A stretch of 24,937 nt of DNA. It comes from JAGVPT01 sp964642725 (GTDB lineage: Bacteria; Bacteroidota; Ignavibacteria; UBA10030; UBA8401). The DNA lies in contig CAZXQG010000042.1 of the NCBI GenBank assembly GCA_964642725.1, forward strand, positions 1-24,937, written 5' to 3'. Made by a program: the position numbers and the translations under genes. A model generated the notes under the pieces. That model was not told the origin of the DNA. It saw only the letters and a program-made list of their open reading frames with translations, and made no database searches. Numbering within the stretch: the stretch's first letter is position 1; each line of letters opens with the position of its first letter. Below are positions 1 to 5,718 of the stretch, in pieces.

Positions 1-20
1 GCTAACTCAAAAACCACGAA

Positions 21-143
21 AAATGTCATTCTGTCCCAAAGGGATCCCTTCGGGAGAATCCATGACAATCACGCATCGTGAATCTACGAGGCTTCGGTGT
101 CGTGGATGCTTCGTCCGCCTGCGGCGGACTCAGCATGACATTT
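21..143. repeat. Dispersed palindromic intergenic repeat, left copy
   Basis: The outer ends are a perfect 9-bp inverted repeat (AAATGTCAT at 21-29, ATGACATTT at 135-143). Inside are small hairpins: TCCC/GGGA around 34-55 and a 7-bp stem with a 3-nt loop at 113-129. The segment at 42-64 matches 20 of 23 bases with the reverse complement of 24858-24880 at the other end of the window, and both copies also share the TGTCATTCTG motif. I see no coding potential. It lies downstream of the YbbR gene, as REP- or MITE-like elements often do at 3' ends of genes. Its function is unknown. Confidence 0.7.
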
Positions 144-187
144 ACAAGTGCATTCTACATCAAACCATTTTTGAGATGGTTTCTAAT

Positions 188-220
188 AAAAAAGCTCGAC
201 CGGCCGGTTGGGCTTTTTTA
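188..220 (-). terminator. Intrinsic terminator of the YbbR-domain gene
   Basis: A near-perfect inverted repeat (188-203 against 204-219) gives a GC-rich stem. Read on the minus strand it is followed by TTTTTTATT. It overlaps the TAA stop of the YbbR-domain gene. The flanking A and T tracts are symmetrical, so it could also stop transcription arriving from the left. Confidence 0.7.
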
Positions 221-1135
221 TTTTCTCACGACGTACTGAAGCTGTTCCGGATACTGCCGAACGATCTTAATATTTCTAGGAGTCGTGACGATAGGCTGAA
301 TCGACCCGGTTGTGTCGAGCAAAATAGTCTTGTAGTCGATGTACGATGAAAAATCTTTTTGTTCGACCGCCGCTACTTGTTCTATTCCCCCGCGGACAAT
401 GATGTCGATCTTCGGAGGAATAAGAACGACCAGCCGATTTCCGGGAACCTGATTGACCTCAACGGGAATCCCCTTGAAGCTCTTTTCTGCAATTGGCTGC
501 ACGTCAATTTGAACGGAGACCGCGGCGGGAAACGGAGTAATACCGAACGACATCGTATCGGAGACCCCGACGCGGACGTTAACATCGCTCTTTAGATTAG
601 AAAATTCAAGCGGGTCGGTTTGCCACCGTTCGATTTTATCGAGAAGGTCTTTGGCGCCCGTGAGAGTGATGCTGTCGGGAATCGACTTGATTTCTCCGAC
701 AACGCCGTATCCCTCGCGGAAATTCATTGTGACAACCGGCTCTACAGGGACGATTTTCTTTATTTTATCGTCCAGCACTACCACAATGGTATCAGGCTTG
801 ATTTCGACGGTGCGTATTCCCTGCGGCAGTTTCATCCGCTCCGTCACATCCTTGTTTGCGACAAAATTGTATCTATTGGAGATGTCTGAAACATCGAGGA
901 TGTAACGAACGTCGGGGACGAAATACAATCCGAAGAGCTGCCAGCCGGAAGCGTGGATCTTTACATTGACGGCCGGGGGGAGAGGCTTCGCTAACGCCCG
1001 GTTAGGCTTTATGTTTTCTATGACCAGAGGGATTGAAACGACGGTTTGGTATTCGTACCCCATATTGATGGAAAGCCACAACGCCGCCGCAAAAAGGGTG
1101 GAAAAAATAACGACGTGGAAGTTTTTGTTCTTCAT
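218..1135 (-). CDS. YbbR-domain (CdaR-like) membrane-anchored protein
   Basis: The 305-residue protein has one N-terminal membrane segment (about residues 7-25) followed by a beta-rich extracytoplasmic region. Repeats of the YbbR type are visible, for example the IPLVIENIKPNRAL stretch near 35-48 and the IPVEVNQVPGNRLVV stretch near 222-236. In Firmicutes, YbbR/CdaR is a membrane protein that modulates the c-di-AMP cyclase CdaA. No cyclase gene is present here, so that role cannot be assumed. The ATG is preceded by GGAAG about 8 nt upstream. The gene is co-directional with the BMC genes but separated from them by a terminator-like hairpin. Confidence in the family is high; the cellular role is unknown. 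Confidence 0.85.
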   Translation of the reverse strand: MKNKNFHVVIFSTLFAAALWLSINMGYEYQTVVSIPLVIENIKPNRALAKPLPPAVNVKIHASGWQLFGLYFVPDVRYILDVSDISNRYNFVANKDVTERMKLPQGIRTVEIKPDTIVVVLDDKIKKIVPVEPVVTMNFREGYGVVGEIKSIPDSITLTGAKDLLDKIERWQTDPLEFSNLKSDVNVRVGVSDTMSFGITPFPAAVSVQIDVQPIAEKSFKGIPVEVNQVPGNRLVVLIPPKIDIIVRGGIEQVAAVEQKDFSSYIDYKTILLDTTGSIQPIVTTPRNIKIVRQYPEQLQYVVRK

Positions 1136-1154
1136 GCCGGCTTCCGCAATTGCA

Positions 1155-1199
1155 GAAATAAAAACTCCATCTTCGTTTCAAAACGGCGTGAAGATGGAG
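1155..1199 (-). terminator. Intrinsic terminator after the BMC shell genes
   Basis: A perfect 10-bp stem (CTCCATCTTC at 1165-1174 with GAAGATGGAG at 1190-1199) closes a 15-nt loop. On the minus strand it is followed by TTTTTATTT. It lies 26 nt after the stop of the second shell gene and 30 nt before the YbbR start codon, so it should separate the two units. Confidence 0.75.
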
Positions 1200-1225
1200 C
1201 GGAAATGAATTCTTATTATTTGTCG

Positions 1226-1780
1226 TTAATCACGAAATTTTGCTTTCATTAACTCGTCGAGAAGCTGTTCCTTGTTTGCCATCGAAATTTCTCGTCCATA
1301 AATTGCCAATCCTTTGAAGCTCCTGGCGTATGACCGGAGTTCGTGAACCGTCATCGCCGTGAGCTCGGCAAGGTATGAATCCCGCTCGTTTGATTGCGGG
1401 GGAAAGAAAGCGACATCTTCTTCACTCTCGACTTCTGTTTTGCCCTCGTCGGCTGCCGGCGGCGCATCGCCGTGAAGCAATAATGCAATTTCTTCCTCGG
1501 AAAGAAAAGATTTGGCAAAAATCAAATCCTCAACCCCTTCTGCGGGGCGGGGAATAACATGGTGTGAAACGAGCTGACCAACGCGCTTCGCCGCTTCTGC
1601 GCCAGCTTCAACGGCTGATCGAACAGCGGCCGTCTCGCCGATAACTTTTATGGTAATCATGGCCGGGTCCGTTCGTTCCTTTCCCACCAACCGAACGTTT
1701 GAGGTCTTCACCATCGCGTCTGCTGCCTCAATCGCGCCAACAAGACCCTTTGTCTCAACCATGCCGAAAGCAAAGTCCAT
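1226..1780 (-). CDS. BMC-domain shell protein with acidic linker and C-terminal extension
   Basis: Residues 4-90 of this 184-residue protein are a BMC domain of the PduA/EutM hexamer family, with the signature GMVETKGLVGAIEAADAMVK shared exactly with the neighbouring shell protein. The pore loop differs: residues 36-40 read RTDPA rather than the usual glycine-rich loop, so the hexamer pore should be acidic and differently shaped. Residues 104-135 are an acidic, probably disordered linker. Residues 136-184 form a small helical domain (YLAELTAMTVHELRSYAR, then GREISMANKEQLLDELM) that resembles Rho N-terminal or SAP-like helix-loop-helix domains. That resemblance is by eye only. EutK and PduK are known BMC proteins with C-terminal extensions, but this is not recognisably either extension. 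GGAG lies just upstream of the ATG. It is the second gene of a two-gene unit. Confidence 0.88.
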   Translation of the reverse strand: MDFAFGMVETKGLVGAIEAADAMVKTSNVRLVGKERTDPAMITIKVIGETAAVRSAVEAGAEAAKRVGQLVSHHVIPRPAEGVEDLIFAKSFLSEEEIALLLHGDAPPAADEGKTEVESEEDVAFFPPQSNERDSYLAELTAMTVHELRSYARSFKGLAIYGREISMANKEQLLDELMKAKFRD

Positions 1781-1823
1781 TATACTCCATGCACTCGCAT
1801 CAATGAATTGAAAAACCGCAGGC

Positions 1824-2120
1824 CTACTTTGCGGCCGGCCGCTTCGGAAGAATTAATTCGACATCACTGTGCGGCCGCGGAATCACATGGACCGAAACCA
1901 ACTCACCGACTCGCTGTGCCGCTGCTGCTCCAGCATCGGTTGCCGCCTTTACTGCTCCCACATCGCCCCGGACCATCACCGTAACATATCCACCACCAAT
2001 TTGCTCCTTGCCGATAAGTGTAACTCTAGCGGCTTTCACCATTGCATCTGCGGCCTCGATTGCGCCGACGAGTCCCTTTGTTTCAACCATTCCAAGGGCA
2101 TCAAGTGAAATGTCTGACAT
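1824..2120 (-). CDS. BMC-H microcompartment shell protein (PduA/EutM-like)
   Basis: This 98-residue protein is a full-length single-domain BMC hexamer subunit. It carries GMVETKGLVGAIEAADAMVK at about 10-29, the pore loop IGGG at 41-44, the VMVRGDVGAVKAATDAGA helix region at 48-65, and HVIPRPHSDVE at 78-88. Such proteins tile the facets of metabolic microcompartments, and the pore loop controls metabolite passage. A strong Shine-Dalgarno (AGGAGA) lies 5 nt before the ATG, and a consensus-like promoter lies about 55 nt upstream. It is followed after 43 nt by the extended shell protein, whose N-terminus is so similar that the pair looks like a tandem duplication. No pentameric vertex protein and no BMC enzyme is in the window, so the cargo is unknown. 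Confidence 0.95.
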   Translation of the reverse strand: MSDISLDALGMVETKGLVGAIEAADAMVKAARVTLIGKEQIGGGYVTVMVRGDVGAVKAATDAGAAAAQRVGELVSVHVIPRPHSDVELILPKRPAAK

Positions 2121-2174
2121 TTGTTTCTCCTGCTAATTGTAGTTGATATGTTGATTGCCTAGTAAAGTGGGGGA

Positions 2175-2203
2175 AATATAAATAAGAATGAAATGAGAGT
2201 CAA
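2175..2203 (-). promoter_or_regulatory. Sigma70-type promoter of the BMC unit
   Basis: On the minus strand, TTGACT (2203-2198) and TATATT (2180-2175) are separated by exactly 17 nt. Transcription would start near 2168, giving a leader of about 47 nt that ends in AGGAGA before the shell-protein ATG. The match to the sigma70 consensus is five of six bases in each hexamer. The 133-nt gap it occupies (2121-2253) otherwise shows only an A9 tract and no clear terminator for the upstream operon. Confidence 0.65.
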
Positions 2204-2253
2204 CCGGCCATGCTCCTGGCAAAAAAAAACCAGATCTCAATTCTGCCGGATGG

Positions 2254-3174
2254 TCAGCTTTCGACGTCAGGATCGTTTTTAATCCATCCATCGAATGTAA
2301 GTTCATAATCTGGATGAACTATCGCATCGAGCTTCGAAGAATCAAACATCGTATCTCCGGATTCAGTTTTTTTGTCGAGTTGTGTCCAATCTTTGAAATC
2401 GACCCCGACACCGTATTTCTCCGCAATCTTTGCGGCGACATCGACGATGGCCAACTGGTCTGGGCCCCCGACGTTAAAGATATCATTGTCCGTTCTCCGA
2501 TGCAGCCCTCCTTCGATCACGATCCTCGCGATATCAGAGACGTGAGTAAATGTGCGCTTCTGGGAGCCATCGCCGTACACGATCACATTCTTTTTCTCTC
2601 TCGCGCGGCTGAAGAAATGCCTTATGGACCCGTATGAGAGTGACTGTCCGACCGCATTTCCATAAGGGACACAGATTCTAAAGACAGTATATTGGATGCC
2701 GTAACATTCATGATAGATCTTGAGGTATGTTTCGCACGCCAGTTTGTTCATTGCATACACCGTCTTGCACTCTTTTTCATCATCTTCCTTCAACAGCACG
2801 TTTCTCTTCCCTTTGTAGACCAATCGCGTGGATGGAAAAACGACTTTTGTCATAAGCCCGTTCTTTCGCAGGATTTCGAGAAGGTTAAGCAATCCGATCT
2901 CGTTTGTCTCGACGAATTCACGGTATTGATCCATGCTGTTCACTGTTCCCGTCAATCCTGCGAAAAAGAAAATATATCCGCAATCCTTCAGAATCTCGAC
3001 GGCGCTTTCATTGCTCTGCCGGATGTCCCATACAAAATGCTTTGCCGACTGAAAAAGTGCCGGAGGGTGGACATCAATCAGGACAGTGTCGTCGTGTTTT
3101 TGCTTGAAGAGTTCTTTTGCGACATGTTTTGCGAGGTAGCCGTTCGCGCCGACGATTGCGATGCGGGTTTTCAT
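2254..3174 (-). CDS. NAD-dependent epimerase/dehydratase (extended SDR), probable NDP-4-ketosugar reductase
   Basis: The 306-residue protein has the extended-SDR Rossmann motif GANGYLA at residues 9-15, a PSTRLVYKG segment carrying the active-site Ser/Thr region, and the catalytic YxxxK as YAMNK. Its length fits the family. It overlaps the Gfo/Idh/MocA gene by 4 bp, so the two are probably translationally coupled. Beside a 2,3-dehydratase and a Gfo/Idh/MocA 3-ketoreductase candidate, the simplest role is the last step: reduction of C4 of an NDP-4-keto-2,6-dideoxyhexose to fix the final stereochemistry. A sugar epimerase or 4,6-dehydratase role cannot be excluded from sequence alone. The family call is firm; the substrate is an inference from context. 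Confidence 0.8.
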   Translation of the reverse strand: MKTRIAIVGANGYLAKHVAKELFKQKHDDTVLIDVHPPALFQSAKHFVWDIRQSNESAVEILKDCGYIFFFAGLTGTVNSMDQYREFVETNEIGLLNLLEILRKNGLMTKVVFPSTRLVYKGKRNVLLKEDDEKECKTVYAMNKLACETYLKIYHECYGIQYTVFRICVPYGNAVGQSLSYGSIRHFFSRAREKKNVIVYGDGSQKRTFTHVSDIARIVIEGGLHRRTDNDIFNVGGPDQLAIVDVAAKIAEKYGVGVDFKDWTQLDKKTESGDTMFDSSKLDAIVHPDYELTFDGWIKNDPDVES

Positions 3175-4157
3175 GAACCTCCTTGGACGGACAGGCTGGA
3201 ACGGTACATTTCCGAAATGATCTTCATCCTCTTGAGAATGTCTTCCCCCTCATTGATTCCCGTCGCATCGCGGCCGATAATTTTTTCGTAGAACGCCTTC
3301 AGAAGCAGGTTGAATTGGTTTGCCGGTTCGATTGAGACGGTTTTCTTTTCTCCCCCCTCCTTCTGGATCGCTATTTCTCCCGCCATCTCTTTAGGCCTGG
3401 TAAATGCCCGGTCCACGTGGAGAATCCCTTTGTCTCCCCATACGGTAAAACTATTTCTGTAACTAAACCCGAAACCGTACGTAATGTCCGCTGAAACGCC
3501 GTGCCAATCAATTCTCAGAAAACCTCTGGAATCGATGCCGCGCTCTTTATCCTGGATAATGTGAAATGATCGAGAATGATATTCACCATCGATGAGGTTC
3601 AAGCAGAAGCTGAGCGGATATACTAAATTGTCCAGTATTGCGCCGCCGCCTAAGCTTCTATCATTTCTGATGTCGGAACTTGCCAGGAAGGGAAATCCAA
3701 AAGACGCTTCGACATGCCGAACCGTTCCGATCTCTCCATTCTTCAGAAGCCGGGAAACTTCTGCGAACAACGGATGGTAGACATACGTCAGCGCTTCCAT
3801 GGCAACGACGCTATTCTTCCGCGCCGTACCGATAATTTCGGCGGCTCGTTCAAACGTATCGGCAAACGGTTTTTCAAGGAGCAGATGGCTCCCGGAATTC
3901 ACAACGTTCAGCCCCCACTCGTAATGCAATCCGGAAGGGAGGCTCACGTACACGGCATCCACCAAGTCGTCGCTTATAACGCCGTCGTACGACGTCGCCC
4001 GGCAGTTAAATTTTCGGGCGAAGCGTTCTCCTTTTTCTTTCGACCGGGAACCGACCGAGACCAGCTTGAAGAATTTGTTCTCCATGATCGCCGGAATGGT
4101 GCTCTTTTCTGCGATTGCAGAACATCCAATGACTCCAATATTGATAACGTTGTCGAT
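3171..4157 (-). CDS. Gfo/Idh/MocA-family oxidoreductase, probable NDP-sugar 3-ketoreductase, non-canonical start
   Basis: The first ATG in frame (4085) would give 304 residues and cut off the dinucleotide-binding strand. The frame stays open upstream and encodes the missing motif GVIGCSAIAEKSTIPAI, but contains no ATG, GTG or TTG before the in-frame stop at 4172. AAGGAG (4170-4165) sits 7 nt before an in-frame ATC at 4157-4155, the start used here; it gives a 328-residue protein of normal family length. Other hallmarks are EKPF near residue 95 in this numbering and the substrate-domain segment GGGAILDNLVYPLSFCLNLI. In antibiotic deoxysugar pathways, Gfo/Idh/MocA reductases of this type (SpnN, Gra-orf26) reduce the unstable 3-keto product of the 2,3-dehydratase, which is encoded immediately upstream. 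The assignment is by family and context. Confidence 0.8.
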   Translation of the reverse strand: MDNVINIGVIGCSAIAEKSTIPAIMENKFFKLVSVGSRSKEKGERFARKFNCRATSYDGVISDDLVDAVYVSLPSGLHYEWGLNVVNSGSHLLLEKPFADTFERAAEIIGTARKNSVVAMEALTYVYHPLFAEVSRLLKNGEIGTVRHVEASFGFPFLASSDIRNDRSLGGGAILDNLVYPLSFCLNLIDGEYHSRSFHIIQDKERGIDSRGFLRIDWHGVSADITYGFGFSYRNSFTVWGDKGILHVDRAFTRPKEMAGEIAIQKEGGEKKTVSIEPANQFNLLLKAFYEKIIGRDATGINEGEDILKRMKIISEMYRSSLSVQGGS

Positions 4158-4161
4158 GTCA

Positions 4162-4170
4162 CCTCTCCTT
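4162..4170 (-). promoter_or_regulatory. Ribosome binding site deciding the Gfo/Idh/MocA start
   Basis: On the minus strand this reads AAGGAGAGG. It lies immediately after the TGA of the upstream dehydratase gene (4175-4173). The in-frame ATC at 4157 is 7 nt from GGAG, an ideal distance. An out-of-frame GTG at 4162 is too close to be used with this site. The first in-frame ATG is about 80 nt away. Confidence 0.6.
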
Positions 4171-4172
4171 TA

Positions 4173-4898
4173 TCATACGGGCGATATACAGGTCAGCAAC
4201 CCTCTTGCTTCTATGTTGAAGTAATTGTTGAACTTAATAAATTCCTTTGCCTGTTGGAATGTCATCCACGTAAAATATTTATCCACTGTTAAGGGAAACG
4301 TATCGTCGACCACGACGACGATATTCCTGTTTTGTTCGTGATAGAATCGGCCGCCTTCTTCCGACTGCAGCACGTCATAGATCACGGTGCCTTTTTTCTT
4401 CCCCAGAAAATACTCCAGGTATTTTACCGAATACTCGGGGTTCCGATAGCTGCCGGTAATGCATTGAACGGTCGGCGCCATTTCCAGAACGTCGAAATTT
4501 CCCGGTTCTATTTTTGCCTGGACAAGCAGATGGTAAACAGAATTGATCTTACGTATGATGAATCCGATGATCCCCGTCTCTCGCTGCCGGACGATCGGCT
4601 GGCACCATTCTGTCACCTCCCGGCTGCCGATCCGTGAGGAGACTCCGAGAATTTCGAAGTACTTATTCTCCCTGTGGGAGATGCTTGAAGGCGTAATGAC
4701 CCAATCTGAAAGTTCGCTGATATTGCATCGCTCTATCTGCAGGTCTGTCATGGATTTCAGGTTCGTAAACCAGCTGATGATCTCTTCGTAGCTGAATTGC
4801 GCTTTCTTTTCAATAAGCAAAGACTTGAGTATCTCATCCTTATACTTTGAAAAAGGTGAAAAAACAGAGTCTCTCGATGGTGTTGATTTTTTTTTCAT
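4173..4898 (-). CDS. NDP-hexose 2,3-dehydratase family protein, half-size (second of a pair)
   Basis: The 241-residue protein carries one copy of the hexose 2,3-dehydratase repeat known from EvaA, TylX3 and SpnO. Conserved blocks are EWCQPIV at about 97-103, VQAKIEPGN at 126-134, APTVQ at 141-145 and QSEEGGRFYHEQNRN at 178-192. Family enzymes of about 450-480 residues contain two such repeats in one chain, so this is a single-repeat form. It starts 4 nt after the stop of a second single-repeat gene. The likely reaction is removal of water across C2-C3 of an NDP-4-keto-6-deoxyhexose to give a 3,4-diketo-2,6-dideoxy sugar. Whether it is active alone, as a homodimer, or only with its partner is unknown. 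Confidence 0.8.
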   Translation of the reverse strand: MKKKSTPSRDSVFSPFSKYKDEILKSLLIEKKAQFSYEEIISWFTNLKSMTDLQIERCNISELSDWVITPSSISHRENKYFEILGVSSRIGSREVTEWCQPIVRQRETGIIGFIIRKINSVYHLLVQAKIEPGNFDVLEMAPTVQCITGSYRNPEYSVKYLEYFLGKKKGTVIYDVLQSEEGGRFYHEQNRNIVVVVDDTFPLTVDKYFTWMTFQQAKEFIKFNNYFNIEARGLLTCISPV

Positions 4899-4902
4899 GA
4901 GT

Positions 4903-5667
4903 TTAGGCGAAATTCAGTTGGGTGCATGACAACACAGTACGCGCGTCCATGTTCACGATATTATCCTTTTCTAAAAGAACTTTTAACTGCCCGAGCGTCA
5001 ACCAGCAATAATTATCCAACACGTCGACCTTCTCATCCGGCCTGATTTCAATGATCATATTTCGATTTCTCTTCTTAAGAAACCGCGCACCTTGTTCCGA
5101 TTGCAGTTGGTCCACTATTATTTTCTTGTCGTCGAGAGACTGGAAATACTCGAGATACGGCGGCTTTTTTCCTCCGTGAACTTGGGTGAAGTTGCTCCTT
5201 GTTGCCTGCAAGGTGGGGGACATCTGAATTTTATTGACGTTCCCGGGCTCCATTTTTGCCTGCATAAGGAAATACAGTATGCCGGAATGCTTCTGGCAAA
5301 TGATCCCCAGAATACCGATCTCGGGCTGATTGATGACCGGCTGGTTCCACTCCTTTGTCCCGCTTTCCGTCGAGACTTTTACTTTGATTCCCTCAATGCT
5401 GAAGAATTTCCCGGAAGCATGGCGTAGATTCTTCCCCTCATCGAAATACCAGTCCCGGATTTTTTCCAGCTCGATCAATGTGCAGTTGAACTGGAGTTTA
5501 TCATTTTGTTCCTGCAGCCATGTGAAGAAAAATGAAGTCGGAAAATCGGGATTGTACTCTGTCGATGCCGATACGATCAGGTCCAGGCTTGTCTCGGTGA
5601 GCCCGGGAAATCTCCGTTTCATGCTGTTTCTGTGCTTCCGCGCTGCGGTTCTAATGTCTTGTTTCAT
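4903..5667 (-). CDS. NDP-hexose 2,3-dehydratase family protein, half-size (first of a pair)
   Basis: The 254-residue protein has the same block order as its downstream neighbour: EWNQPV at 106-111, MQAKMEPGN at 135-143, SPTLQATRSNF at 150-160 and QSEQGARFLKKRNRN at 189-203. The residues between blocks differ widely, so this is an old duplication rather than a recent copy. Together the two genes match the two tandem repeats of the usual single-chain 2,3-dehydratase, consistent with a heteromeric enzyme. The start is ATG with only a weak purine stretch (GAAGAAAAG) upstream. Placement directly before the Gfo/Idh/MocA and SDR genes supports a 2,6-dideoxyhexose pathway. Confidence 0.82.
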   Translation of the reverse strand: MKQDIRTAARKHRNSMKRRFPGLTETSLDLIVSASTEYNPDFPTSFFFTWLQEQNDKLQFNCTLIELEKIRDWYFDEGKNLRHASGKFFSIEGIKVKVSTESGTKEWNQPVINQPEIGILGIICQKHSGILYFLMQAKMEPGNVNKIQMSPTLQATRSNFTQVHGGKKPPYLEYFQSLDDKKIIVDQLQSEQGARFLKKRNRNMIIEIRPDEKVDVLDNYCWLTLGQLKVLLEKDNIVNMDARTVLSCTQLNFA

Positions 5668-5718
5668 TGTCGATACTTTTCTTCGGAAAAAAGCTCTTAT
5701 GGGAGAACAGACCGATCC

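Noticed and set aside
42..129. CRISPR-like short repeats
   Set aside because: The repeats are single inverted units without regular spacing or spacers.
23..349. A 108-codon plus-strand frame at the left edge
   Set aside because: It runs through the palindromic repeat and the terminator and into the YbbR gene on the opposite strand; its product has no family resemblance.
2212..2245. CTGG-T9-GCCAG on the minus strand as a terminator of the deoxysugar operon
   Set aside because: The T-run is in the loop and not after the stem, and the stem is only 4-5 bp, so this does not have the form of an intrinsic terminator.
3974..4162. A GTG-started 62-codon frame overlapping the start of the Gfo/Idh/MocA gene
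   Set aside because: Its GTG is only 2 nt from the Shine-Dalgarno core, its product has no family resemblance, and it lies out of frame over the conserved Rossmann motif of the real gene.
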